From Boswellia sacra (taxonomy: Eukaryota; Streptophyta; Magnoliopsida; Sapindales; Burseraceae): a DNA stretch of 64,000 nucleotides. The DNA lies in NCBI GenBank assembly GCA_013180625.2, contig SNVD02002289.1, positions 1 to 64,000 on the forward strand. Reading direction: 5' to 3'. The position numbers were made by a program, and so were the translations under genes. A model generated the notes under the pieces. That model saw nothing but the letters and a program-made list of their open reading frames with translations, ran no database searches and was not told the DNA's origin. Of the stretch, positions 33,521 to 45,294 are shown one piece after another. Positions within the stretch are counted from its first letter, which is position 1, and each line of letters opens with the position of its first letter.

Positions 33521-36039
33521 AATAAATAACAAAAGCTCGTGATCATATACTCGAAAGTAAGGGGGCTCTATTTTATGCAAATTATTTCACATTGGATGTG
33601 ACATTATCTCTAAGAAATCATCGATGACCATCCACTTGTGAAATTTCCTCAACTAACATGTCATTGTTTTGAGTGAATATGCTGATTACTTTGTCAATTT
33701 TTTTATGATGCAACAATAGAATCTATATGAATCTTGCTCAAACAATCCATCGGGTATCAACTAATAATGACTCTTTTTTATTTTTTATTTTTAACTTCCT
33801 TTAGATCTCCAGGTCTTTTACCACTCAATATGGAGAAGCATATGGCTTGTTTCATGGCAAGAATAGACAGCACAAGGGAAGAATTTGACTTTTTGCAATT
33901 TGAATGTTTAGATGTGTCTGAAGATGTCATTGGTTCTTATCTCTCTTCGCACTTGCTTGTGTCTTCATAGGCCACATTTTGAGAGCCTCTGAACTATTTT
34001 CTTCAATTTGATTTGACTACTTCCGTCTTTTGCTACTTGTTATGTTTTTTATTCTTAATGATTTTAGACCACATGAGAACTTATTTTATTATAAACTCTG
34101 AAGCTTTGGTTCTTGTTGTATACTTTTTCAAGTGTTATTTACTTCCTGTAAAAGTTTCGGTTCTTCCAGAATTCCTATTTGATGTTGTTATATACTCTTA
34201 AGTACATTAACATGATTCTGAATTCGTCCACTATCACCTATTCACATAATTTGCTTTGTCTACCATAGTTTCCTTTTCTTTTATCTTATGATGCCGGCCT
34301 CTTCAACCAAATATGACGTCTTTTATACTGATCATTGTACCTCAAATCATCCTTGAATCAACGACTTTTTGTTTATTATATTGCCAACCTTATTGACGTC
34401 GGAAAAGTTGGGATGTCAATACTCTTCCTTTCAAAATTCACCATAATTGTAATCAAAGAAGGGAAACAAAATAGGAAGATAATTAAACAAGTTATAGGGC
34501 CTAAAATGAGTTTTAGCTATTAGTAAAACCTTTTGGATTAAACGTAGTTCAAGACAAAAATACTCTTCCTTTCAACATATTTTATGTCACTACATTGTTA
34601 AATCCTTGTCAAATATGTCAAGGTGCATGTGAAGTAATTCTATTACATGCTCAATGTTTTGTGAGACTTTTCAAGTATTTTAAAATATATATTTTTAGTT
34701 TTTTGTCAAGTACATCAAATATTTTATATGATGTGTTTGACAATGACTTGTCAAACACATTGAACATTTACAGTATATACTTATGAATCATATTGAAAAG
34801 TATTTTATTCAAATAATTGGTTAAATATTAAAAATGTTTGAAATTTATTAAAACTCATTATCAACTCCAAATTTAGTCATTTTAACTTATTTAACAAAAA
34901 TGTTCTTTAATTGAATTATGTACGGCTGGAAAGCAAAACATTCTTGGCATGTGCAAACAAAATTTCTGGCGAGTAAATAGTTCTTCAACTATAAAGGAGA
35001 AGATTTTAACTTCTACAAAAGCAAAACATTAATGCTTTAACAGAGACTTTGCCAATCAGAAACTCTAGGAATGATGTCAATGTTATCCTTCCGTTAAGAA
35101 TTTTGCTTTCTCTTTTCATCTTTAAAGTTTTTATAATTATTGGAAATTGCTTGGCTAGCTACTGTATTCATACAACAAATTTTAAATTTATATAAAAATT
35201 ATAAATAAATATATAAAAGTTAAACAGTCATAAATTAGTAAATAAAAATTGTGTAAAAATTTTAACACAACTTTAATTTACTCATTTATGATTATTATAC
35301 ACTTATTTATGATTTTTATACGATTTTGATTTTGATTTTATGAGTATAGTTGATGTAATATAGAATGACTCATGATTATTTGGTTTGCTTTGCTTTTTTA
35401 AAACATTTCTTCTCTCTTGTAAGGAGAAAACGTCAAATACATTAATGATTGGTTCAAAATATTTTCTCCCGGTTGTTGTAAAAAATTTATATGGTGGTAG
35501 TTTTAGTGATTGACAGTTTATTTTTAACAATTTTTTAGCTTTTTTTTTTGTGAAAGATTAATTCTTTTAAAACCATCTAAGACAATCATTTATTAGGTGA
35601 GATGTAATCTTATGTCTTATAGATGATATGATAATATGATTGCAAATGTTTAGACATCTTCGGTCAAACCCTATCATAATCCTATTAAAACAATTAGAAT
35701 TATCAAATAATAATTAAAAAATGTTTATCTGTCTATGAGTTTATTAAATTATAGTTTTGCGCTCTAAATTCTTTTACACATGTTCAATTTTAAATCGAAC
35801 CCTTCATTTTAATCAAATTTTACTAATAAAATCAATTGAAATTAAAACGTAATTTTTTAAATATATGAATTCTATATTTATTAAAAAAATTAACAACTTC
35901 AAATATTCTATTTTAGCTAAAGCCCCACGTAAATATCAGGAACAGTTTAAACGGTTAATTGGTTCCGCTCCCGAACGAATCCTAGCCAGTGAGTATCATG
36001 CACCACTGTAAACGCTAACCGTACGATCTGAGCCTCCCC
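33521..36039. other. Intergenic, AT-rich
   Basis: No supported gene. Short frames at 33734-33970 and 34013-34201 show no recognisable family. A perfect 13-bp inverted repeat with a 4-base loop lies at 34731-34760 (arms ATGTGTTTGACAA). An AT-rich imperfect inverted repeat at about 35165-35375 may be a decayed MITE, similar in layout to that at 50233. Confidence 0.5.
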
Positions 36040-36181
36040 CCTCTCCTCCGGATCTGAAATCTTGTCCCCTTTTACCAGCCCAAACCGTAGAGGACGAGAC
36101 AAAGCAACCAACCAAACTGAACTCCATCTCCTTCACTCTTACCGAACGAAACACTCCTCAAACCTCATAACATTAAACCAA
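36040..36181 (+). other. Probable 5' UTR exon of the FAR1-related gene
   Basis: A C-rich stretch (CCCCCTCTCCTCC and further pyrimidine/AC-rich sequence), unlike the AT-rich surroundings, ends at a plausible donor, GTAAGC at 36182. The next coding exon has an acceptor 7 bp before its ATG, so a spliced leader is likely. The transcription start is not defined. Confidence 0.45.
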
Positions 36182-37779
36182 GTAAGCTTCTTCTTCTCAC
36201 GCTTAATTTTTTTTATATAATTTATTGTTCATTTGTTAGTGGTGAAATGGGTTTCTGTTAATTTGCGAAGAAATTGATGGAAATAATTTATGATAAATTA
36301 CACTTCAGTGAAATTTTTTTGTGTTTTGGTGTTGAAGGGGGAGGGGGGTGGGGGGTGGGGGAGGAGGGTGGAAGGCAGGGAGGAATTCATAGTTGATTTT
36401 TGGGTTTGGAAGTTAAAAAGAGAATGCGTTAGGTTAGTGGAGAAATGGGTCTGTTTTAATTTGTGAAGAAATTGGAGGAAATAATGGATAACGTTACCAG
36501 ATATTACCGGAATGCTGGAATGTGTGATTTGTTTCATGAAGGTTTAAGGTTCCGAATTCGTTGCTGGTAGAATTGAGGTTAAGCTGTTTGTTTGCCTAGA
36601 AAGTGAGAGAAAATTAGGGAATTCGGGAAATGAGTTAGTAAGCAATTGTGAGAAAATTATTTTATGTTATTGCATCAAGTGTGCTTAGTTGTATTAATTC
36701 AATGCATTTGGAATTGAATTTTGTAAGGAAAGCTTCATATTTACCATTGCCGTTTCAAACTCTGTTTTGGCAATTCATTTACTCTATGTTGGCTTCTACA
36801 AACGTGACACATATGGACTACACAATCTAATTATCATATTGGAATCAAATTGAAATATGAGTTTTAACATAGAACATGAGTTTGTAATTGAGAAATTATA
36901 TGTCCGTGATATGATATTGTACCAATAACATTATCAAAGCACTATTTTGGTAACAATACTGAGCTTCCGAATTTTGACTTATAATTTGATTATCCAACTT
37001 TAGTGGTCTGATTATCATTCCTTGTTTTGTTGTTCCTCCAAGTTTCAGCAGAACAGCAAAAAAGAAAATTTTGGGTGTTTGTGTGCTCTCTGCTATTTTT
37101 ATTTCCCAGAAAATGAGAAAATTGGCTTTTATTACACCAACAATTTGCATTTGGGCTCTCTTGATCAGTTGTTTACTTACTTCAAAATTTATAGATTTTG
37201 GATTCAAAATCATTCTTGAGATAGTTCGTGACAACATAGCAGGGTAATCTTTTTTTTGTTGACATTTGAGGCAAAACTTTCATGTAGTTTGTTTATGCTG
37301 GTACAATGTGGTCGATGCATTATGAAGATAACTTTTTATCAAATCTAACCTGAAAGACATGATAAACTCTCTCCAGTTAAGAGAGAAGGAACTGAGAGGG
37401 AAAATTTTTTGTACAATATGGTCAAAAAAATTTGAGGTGTTATTATGAAAATTTAGAGTGTATATTGAGGAATTCTTCTCATTACAGATAGCTTTGTGTG
37501 AGTAGTATATTTCATTACTTGAATTACTTAGTTTTCTTCTTTTTCTGTTTCCTAGTTTTAATTATTTCTCTACTATTTGCATCCTGCTTGCACTTAGTTT
37601 CCCCATTCGTTGAAGAATGATAACATGGATAGTGTTTTCTAAATTTTATTTATTTTGTTTGATCATATTCTAAAAGTTACGAGATTTTATGATCAAAATG
37701 TTTGCTTCTATGACTGCAAAATGTGTTGTTAGCTGAACTTGAAACACTCATATTGCATTCCATATATTGTAGATATATA

Positions 37780-38346
37780 ATGGCAGGCTCTGCTGGACAT
37801 GACTATGTAGATAGTGATGGAGGTTCAGATACTGAAACTTTAGAAAACTTTGATGAACATGAAGGCACGGACGATGGGCTTTTACCTTGCTACAATTCGC
37901 ACAATGTTGTAAATGATGACTTGAATTTAATGATACCATCAGTGGAAGGTTTAACTGCAGAGAACTCAGAAAGTTTTGAACCATATACAGGAATGACCTT
38001 TCCATCATTAGATGATGCAAGGGACTTCTATTATGAATATGCCAAGCGTACAGGTTTCACCATTCGAACAAATCGAATACGACACTCGCTAAAGAATATG
38101 GCTATTATTGGCCGGGACTTTGTCTGTTCTAGGGAAGGTTTTCGTGCTGCAAAACATACACTGAGGAAGGACAGGGTCCTTCCTCCACGACCAATTACAA
38201 GAGAAGGGTGTAAAGCGATGATTAGGTTGGCAGCAAGAGATGGAGGTAAATGGGTTGTTACCAAATTTGTTCGAGAGCACAACCACAAACTCATGGTTCA
38301 TTGTAAATTTCCTGGGGAGCTGCCAATTGTAAATATACTCAGTGAG
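37780..38346 (+). CDS. FAR1-related factor (FRF1-like), coding exon 1
   Basis: The ATG at 37780 lies just after an acceptor (TTGTAG at 37767-37772). The exon gives 189 codons, phase 0, ending at donor GTATGT. An acidic N-terminus (residues 1-65) is followed by the FAR1 DNA-binding domain (about 68-175), with GMTFPSLDDARDFYYEYAKR and zinc ligands of the WRKY-GCM1 fold at C116, C144, H167 and H169. With the next coding exon the protein is 250 residues. That is the length of short FRS-related factors such as Arabidopsis At3g59470. It lacks the MULE transposase and SWIM domains of full FAR1/FHY3 proteins. Such factors derive from Mutator-like transposases and are thought to modulate FHY3/FAR1 transcriptional control. 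Probably nuclear. Confidence 0.88.
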
Positions 38347-39181
38347 GTATGTCTATTTTAGGTTTTTATGGTTTACTTTTTAATGCTGCTGGTGTCTGAG
38401 TCTGAATTTTAAATTGAATGCCAAGGTTACTTGTAGTGCTACTCATAATTTTTCGGAAAATCCCTTGGAGCTCTGGTTTCTAAAATTTTGACTGTAACTG
38501 AATTCTTAAATTCTATGGTTGACGCTGCTTAATCTGTCATTGGATTTTGCTGCAACCATATAGAATTCCTTGCGTGTTGTTTTTGTCTATTTTCAATTAT
38601 GATTAAGCTTATCCATGCTTATGATTATGATTATTATTATTATTATTATATCATTTAGTTTGAAATGTAGAGCAGAGGGTGGAAAACGTTGAACTTCAAA
38701 ATAAATTGGAGTATTTTTAACAAATATTCTTAATAAATAATTCTGTCAATGGTTTCATATTGTTCCTTGCTTGCTTCTCTTGAGAGGCATAACCGTTACT
38801 AACTATAAAGGCATCTCACAAGTTTGGAGTCATTATAACCCAACTCTCTTTATTGTAGGTATACTTCTTTAGTTTTCTTTTAGTCTAATTGGGAACTGTT
38901 GTTGGACCTGGAATGATAGGTTAGTTTATTCAGTTTTGGTTTGATAATAAGCGGATCTCTGTTCCATTACATTTTTATCAGAATATAACTTTTCATTTAT
39001 ATATATATATATATATAGTGCATCTTTATAACCTATTGCCTAGGTAACATGTATGAAGCCAATTCGCTGATGTTTTCCAATCTTTGGTGGCAGACTAATA
39101 ACAGCTTTATGCAGTCAATCAGTCGCTAGTTCAGTCTTATAGTTATTGCTTCTAAAATGATTATTATCATGAAACATGCAG
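38347..39181 (+). other. Intron of the FAR1-related gene
   Basis: 835 bp between donor GTATGT and acceptor CATGCAG. It contains an AT microsatellite at about 38999-39016 and a short ATT run near 38632. No other feature. Confidence 0.8.
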
Positions 39182-39367
39182 GAAGAGAAAGATAAGAAAA
39201 TCCTGGATCTGTACAACGAACTTCAGCATGAAAGAGAACGGTCTGCAGCAGTCCAACAGCAGCTACACATGGTTCTGAAAGATCTCGAAGCACATGCTGA
39301 GTTTATGTCTGTAAAAGTTGAAGACGTCATCAGCAACTTGAAAGAAATTGAACTTGATGATCTTTAG
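39182..39367 (+). CDS. FAR1-related factor, last coding exon (coiled coil)
   Basis: 61 codons plus TAG, entered in phase 0. The sequence EEKDKKILDLYNELQHERER, followed by Gln- and Leu-rich residues, forms a coiled coil typical of the C-terminus of short FRS-related factors and likely mediates dimerisation. It ends in an acidic LKEIELDDL. This explains the short total length; no transposase domain follows before the stop. Confidence 0.87.
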   Translation, partial: EEKDKKILDLYNELQHERERSAAVQQQLHMVLKDLEAHAEFMSVKVEDVISNLKEIELDDL

Positions 39368-42174
39368 CTTCTCAGCCAAAGAACAGAAGAGCACAATAGT
39401 TTCTATCGGACAGGTAACTCAATAGTGATTTCTTGACTACCAAACTAGACCATCAACTTCACCTAGCCAATGTTTTCGAAAGCTGAATTCATCATTTGCC
39501 AATGGCATGACAAATGCTACTTGGAAAACACCACTAAAGGAAGGAAAAAAAAAAAAAGCATTTTGGGGTTTTTTATGGACTTACCTCAATCGGTAGAGTT
39601 TCTTCTTTTTCAAGCTGATGAAGATGATTGTTACAAATTCTTTGACTGTTCAACTGAGGCACTCGATGGCCTAGTGGCCAGGCTTTGGAAGTTATCCACG
39701 CTCCAGTTGATTGGAAATGCCTTTTCTTTGTCACCTGTGCAATTGTTTTCATGAGCTAACTGCATCAAGGCAAGGGAGGGTTCTTAACTCCAATTATTGT
39801 TCGTGTTCCTTTATGTAGATATTTGAGCCACTTTTTTTTTTTAATTTTTGGGTTCCAAAATATTGGTTCGAGGAGAAATTGCTCTGCCAGTTTGACAAGA
39901 TTTTAGTCACCCATTGAGTGAAAGACTCCAACCTAAGGGCGGTATTTTGCGTCTCTGCATGAGCTCCAAATGGCACCTGCGGAAGGTTGCTTATTTTTAG
40001 TTTCTAATTCATCTTCTCTTCGTTTGTCTATCAAACCTGCATAGCACGTACGTTGCTTTGTTATCTGTTTACTCAACGGGTTGATATCATTGGTCAATGA
40101 AGAAAATGCAGGCATTGACCAGTAGTTTCAGGGTATTATTATTACGTTGTTACTGGATCAGCGAAATCGTTGGATTAACAGTTGTTATTGTGTTTTCCTT
40201 TTCAACTATCAGTCCAACAGTTGCACTTATCCAGTAAGTACCAGAATATGTAGCCTGTATATTGGCAACACATTACCTTGATGTGTACATGTAACTAAAA
40301 GTACTGACCATATTTGCAGAACGTCACATTCATAACAATATCATAACTTAAAATAAGTGCAAGTTTGAGATTTTTTTTTTTTTTTTGGTTGCAAATATGG
40401 CACTTGACATAAAAATAATAATGATGTTGTCATTAGCTATGTGTCATAGCACAACTTATATGTTTTTAGTTAAGATGGACGGCATGTGCTTGACCGGTTT
40501 GGTAGCTTTTTATTTACTGAAGGCACCAAAAGTGCTTCCAAATATCTTATAACTCGGATAGTGAAGTCAAGAAATAGAATATTGTCAATGCTCTAGTAGC
40601 TTTGGCTGTTGGCTTGTCACTTACTCTGTTTTTAAGAATTCTATTGCTCAGTGCCAATGGAGGGAAATTCTCTGTGAATTTTGGTAACGTTGAATGCTAG
40701 TAACCTTCAATACTAATTGATATCATATTGAATATTGTTGAAAGTTAGTAAAATGTTATCATGCGTTACCAAAAAATTAGTTGCATGCATCACCCTATCG
40801 GTGGAGGAGAAAAAAAAAATGCTTCTGGAGGAACTGTTGAGAATCACTGTTTAATTTGATGCCTCAGAAATGGCAAAAGAAGCAACTGCCCAAGCAAAAC
40901 ACCAAAAGCTTTTGAACTGTAGGCCAGCTAGTTGGTTGAATTGCATTTGACAAATCAAAAAAGCATGATGGTGGTTCATATTTTATGGAAGGAATTAAAT
41001 TTCAATTGTACTGGATCTTATTGGAAAAATAATGACTTGAAGATTACGTTTATCTTTATCCAGAGTTTCTTATTTTTATCCATGATCTTATGTTCTTCCA
41101 TATAAGAGCTTCTCAGATGGTAAAAATGTTGGCTTACGAGAAAAATTATCTTTGACATTGGAGTGTTGTGAAGTAAGATACTAAACCTGTGATGATTTGA
41201 TTTATGGGTCATATTAACATGTGTATATATGTCAACATAACAAATATATTAAGTTTTAATTGCCAACTTAGGTTATAAAAAAAAAAGAAAAAAATAAAAA
41301 AAAAGTGGCTGTAATTAAGTTGCAGGCGTAATATTATTTTTAATTTATATTTTCATCTCAGACGATTTTGCCAAGCAACTTTATAACAGATTTTGATTTA
41401 CTGTTCCTAATAACATTTACAAGAGCTAGTAAAACAGGATGATACTTAAAAAGTGAAAATAAACAAAACAAAACCAAGATGAGATAAAAAGAATTAACAC
41501 CTCCTAAGAATGTATTCATTTCAATTCATATCAGTAACCATACAACATTAAATAGTGAAAGACGAAGGGATAACAGATGCAGAAAAAACTAAAACCACGA
41601 ACCAATCTTACAAAGTTGGAAAAAAAATAAAATAAAATAAAGAACCCACGAACGAATAATAGACTCTCGATATGTTAATTTGTTTCTCTCTGCGTTCTTC
41701 TACCCTCCACTTCCAAATGGGCAATTTCCTGTGGATTTCCTTTTCGTTGCATTTCTGAATTCAAATGTCTAATGAAACAGATATGTCATATCATCGATAA
41801 TTTTACATAATAAAATCAAAATACTGTTATAATATTTATTCTAAAAATTATCATATATTTGATGGCAGCCATCATTTATATACCATCAAACATTTGATAT
41901 GAGTTAGAATAAACAAAAAACAGGATTTTAAAGTAAAATATACGATATATGATATTAATGTACCGATATTTTAATTGTCTGTAATCCGTGACTGTCTCGT
42001 ATAAGACTTTTCTCGTAAACTTGATTCAGTGCACATTGTTGTTGCAAATGTACATGTGGTTTGTATCGATGCAGCCAGCCCTTGATCTCAACCATTGGAT
42101 CGTTAATCATCACACAGGATTTTGCCAAACTATTTACAACCGCCAAAAAAATCACTCACGCCCTATAATGAAAC
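39368..42174. other. 3' UTR of the FAR1-related gene, then intergenic
   Basis: The first several hundred bases are probably 3' UTR. A 94-codon frame at 39470-39754 shows no family signal. From about 40,200 the sequence is AT-rich, with poly-T and poly-A tracts. The last part (41,950-42,174) would be the 3' UTR of the calmodulin-like gene on the other strand. Confidence 0.5.
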
Positions 42175-42837
42175 TTAACTTAAAGCACTGAAACCACCAC
42201 CTTTCATCATTTGCTTAAACTCCTTGTAATCAACCATGCCATCGCCATCCGCATCCACCTTCATGATCATCTTCTTGCAATCCTCTGCAGTCCTGCCTTG
42301 CTTGAGCCCAAGAGATCCCAGCACAGCCTTCAGCTCATCAAACGTGATGAACCCATCACCGTTCTGGTCAAACACATTGAAAGCTTCCCTCATGTCATCC
42401 TCCTCTTCTTCACGTTCATCCATGAGGGTCTTGTACAAAGCTCCAAACTCGTCAATGTCGACGCAGCCATCGCCATTGACGTCAATCCTCTCGATCATCT
42501 GCGTCAACTCCTTGTCAGGAATGAAGATTCCCAGGTTCTCCAACGACTCATTCAATTCATTCTTGGAAATGCGGCCGTCCCCATTGTGGTCAAACATCTG
42601 AAACACCCTGTTAACCTCTGCGGGCTCCATTCTCTTCACCGACGGCTTAAACGACACCGAAGACACGAGTCTCGACGGTGCTGGTGGTGATGATGAGGAT
42701 GCAGAGAGCAATGGAGTTTGTTGAGAAGGGTACCAAGATGTGGGGAGAAAGACTCTCAGCTTCTTGGGAACCAGATAGAGAAGAAACGAGTTGAGAAGAT
42801 TGTAAAGAAGGAAAATTCTCAACAAAATGAATCGCAT
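42175..42837 (-). CDS. Calmodulin-like protein (CML3/5/7 group)
   Basis: Intronless, 220 residues. After a hydrophobic N-terminal segment (about residues 3-23, likely a membrane anchor or signal anchor) and a Ser/Pro-rich linker there are four EF-hands. Their 12-residue loops are [12 protein letters not shown] (83-94), [12 protein letters not shown] (119-130), [12 protein letters not shown] (157-168) and [12 protein letters not shown] (195-206). All keep Asp at 1, Gly at 6 and Glu at 12, so all four should bind calcium. Arabidopsis CML5 (MSS3) has the same layout and a similar length and is linked to endomembranes; similar location is inferred. The ATG at 42837 is chosen because the hydrophobic segment starts there; M70 would give a soluble calmodulin-like form. 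Confidence 0.93.
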   Translation of the reverse strand: MRFILLRIFLLYNLLNSFLLYLVPKKLRVFLPTSWYPSQQTPLLSASSSSPPAPSRLVSSVSFKPSVKRMEPAEVNRVFQMFDHNGDGRISKNELNESLENLGIFIPDKELTQMIERIDVNGDGCVDIDEFGALYKTLMDEREEEEDDMREAFNVFDQNGDGFITFDELKAVLGSLGLKQGRTAEDCKKMIMKVDADGDGMVDYKEFKQMMKGGGFSALS

Positions 42838-42954
42838 TTGGAGTCTAAGAGAAGGGAAAATAAGAGAGACAGATCGGTTTGTGTGGTTAATGTTGGTTAA
42901 TGCTCAAGTTGTATTGCCCGTTAGAGAAAAACTTGGAGACCTCTCGGAGTTGCT

Positions 42955-42962
42955 TAATATAG
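42955..42962 (-). promoter_or_regulatory. TATA-like box of the calmodulin-like gene
   Basis: The minus strand reads CTATATTA about 118 bp before the start codon, leaving room for a 5' UTR of ~85-90 bases. A 22-base A-run (plus strand) lies directly upstream of it. The box is imperfect (no TATAAA). Confidence 0.45.
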
Positions 42963-43041
42963 AGAAAAAAAAAAAAAAAAAAAACAGACTCGTATCAAAC
43001 GAGTCGGCTTATTTATTTATTATTTTGTTTTCATAAAATAT

Positions 43042-43322
43042 TGGAAAAATTAAAATAACCTAAATTATGAGTCTTTTTTGTAAATAATTATCTCTAAAAA
43101 ATTTTGCGTGCTATGACTTTATCCATCATCCAACAATATCTGACGAATGTATTTAAATAGCATCGGATGATATTTCATATTGTTAGACAAAGTGTATACA
43201 ACAATATTTGATAGTGTTTGTTGCTTAACAAATAGTTTTCGATAAAGTCATGACACACAAATTTTTAGAGATATAGTCATTTTATTCACACTTAAACTTG
43301 GGATATATTTTTTAATTTTTCT
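43042..43322. mobile_element. MITE with ~80-bp TIRs upstream of the CML gene
   Basis: The left arm (43042-43125) and right arm (43243-43322) are imperfect inverted repeats sharing GAAAAATTAAAA, ATCTCTAAAAA and ATGACTTTATC read inward. An 8-bp direct repeat, TAAAATAT, flanks it (43034-43041 and 43323-43330), compatible with a hAT-type origin, although AT-rich repeats of this length can arise by chance. No coding capacity. It lies ~80 bp upstream of the CML TATA-like box. Confidence 0.68.
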
Positions 43323-44678
43323 TAAAATATAAAAAAAATCTTAAATTTAATTATAAAAAAACGAATGAGTATCTAAAAATTTGCTTGTCACATTCTGATT
43401 CGACATTTTGATAAAGCATTCGATAGTATCGATAGAGTCCAAAAATATCCAATATAATATCTGACAGTCTAACAACGGAGTGCCTAATACATAAAGGATT
43501 ATAGCATATAAATTTTTAAATGTTAATCCACTTGATCAAAGAAACCCTCTTAATATAATCATTTTTTTAAAAATTTTCCTTTTTTATGTATATTGACCAA
43601 TTAGAATAAGAGATTCACACGTAACATATAATATATGCAACGCGCTTTGTTGCTTTCAACTCTTTGTTGATGTTATTGTTGTTGTTGTTGATGATGTGTC
43701 ATGTGTATTGTGGGGTCCTGGTCTGGCAGGTTTGCGCGTATTAGCTAAGAGAGGTTGATTTAAATTGATTAAATTCATATTGTTTTGTAGTTGTTGTTCG
43801 TTATTAATTTATTTATTGATGCATTTGTTGCGGCATATTTAAATTCAAAGACGCGTTGCAATTATTTTTGTTTGTGTGCGGTTGGCGTGTGTTTGGTGAA
43901 CCTTTTAATTTCACTTTTGTGGGGTTTTTCTTGAGATGTTCAACTAACGACAACAACTGTCTGCAACATCAAACGTTATAATATTTGTGTTGTGAAATGT
44001 GTGTTGCAAGTTAATTGCGAGACTTTTTCGTTTTGTTTTCTTGTGAAGTTGTAAAACATAATTTGGTTGTTTACACTAACCATTCCGATTTTGATACAGA
44101 AACTGAAGCTTCTAACTATAATATAATCGTTAAATAATATGCAAAATGAATTTCTAATAAAATTATACAATTTTTAAGGCTTTAATATTTATCTTCGGGA
44201 TAAATTTAAGACAAGTACTCAATCTTAAAATAGATTCATTTTATTAAATATCCTGTGTTTTATCTTTAATATATGACAAAAAACGAGTTTTATAAAAACT
44301 TTATTTTACTCTCTAATCTTTTTTAAAGTTATATTTTACATATCATTTTTTAACGGAGTGGAAAAAAATGGTTTAATAAAAATTTTTAATATGGATATTA
44401 AGTTATTTATTTTGCAATTTTACTCGTCATAAATAAATTACTTGACAAAATCTAGTAATACGAGTGTTCTAAAAACTTTTGAAAAAAATAAGAAAAAGAA
44501 TTGATGTTTTAAAAACTTTTCTTTATTCCTAATATTAATTAAGGACACATATTAATATCTTAAAGACTATATTTAGTAATTGAGTAAATATTATTAATTA
44601 TCAACATAATTTTATAATAAAATTAGATAGTCTTCTATTGGTATGAGATAATCTTCAATATATTAATATATATTTTTA

Positions 44679-44885
44679 AATGAGATAATTAATAAGCATC
44701 TTTGAGTTTTTGTTTAAATTTAATTTGAAAATAATTATGTATCTTTTATTAAATACACGATTAAAATTAACTTCAAATCATCATTTTTACCTCTCAAAAT
44801 ATTATTTCAAAGATGTGATTGATATAAAAAAATAATTTAAGGGACGTTACTAATAAAAAACATATAATCGTTCTCCACTAAAAAA
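44679..44885. mobile_element. Decayed MITE, same family as the one at 59668
   Basis: It shares GAGATAATTAA, AACTTCAAATCATCATTTT-like and ATAATCGTTCTCC segments, in matching order or complement, with the element at 59668-59890. Boundaries are approximate and no target-site duplication is claimed. Confidence 0.4.
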
Positions 44886-45284
44886 AACAAATTCAAAATT
44901 ACTTATCGCTATTGTCTCATTTTTAACTACACAACAAACTATTTTAAATAAAATTAACTTATTTTTTAAATTTTATTCAAAATATCAAAAAATCATCATA
45001 TTAATTTAATACCAAGATGATACTTTTCTCGGAAAAAAAAAAAGAAAAGAAAATGTGTCCGTTAGAATGTAGTAATCAATAAATGTGACCTTTATAACTT
45101 CAAAAAAATTAATTTAAAATGTTGAAGACCAAATGGACCGTTGATAACGGATCTAAGAGACGTTGGGGAGTGGACTCCTCCAAAAGTAAAGTTAGGCCAG
45201 GCCAGCCGGCTCCCTCATTTTAAATCCCCCTATTGGCTCGGTCTCCTCGACGGCTTCTCCTCTCACCCAATTGGTGGTGCTTAT

Positions 45285-45294
45285 GACACGTGTC
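45285..45294. promoter_or_regulatory. Perfect G-box palindrome
   Basis: GACACGTGTC, a 10-bp perfect palindrome with a CACGTG core, as bound by bZIP and bHLH factors and found in abscisic-acid-responsive promoters. A CCAATTGG palindrome lies ~15 bp before it. Both sit in a GC-richer island (about 45140-45400) within AT-rich DNA. No gene start was identified on either side. Confidence 0.4.

Noticed and set aside
33734..33970. 78-codon frame downstream of the CNL gene
   Set aside because: No family resemblance, no clear splice context and a weak start; not enough to call a gene.
37748..38301. Minus-strand frames opposite the FAR1-related exon
   Set aside because: Antisense shadows; the plus strand encodes a complete FAR1 domain with consistent splice sites.
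39470..39754. 94-codon frame after the FAR1-related stop codon
   Set aside because: Contains a poly-A run and shows no domain; probably 3' UTR.
42211..42690. Long plus-strand frames opposite the calmodulin-like gene
   Set aside because: They are antisense shadows of a clear four-EF-hand gene.
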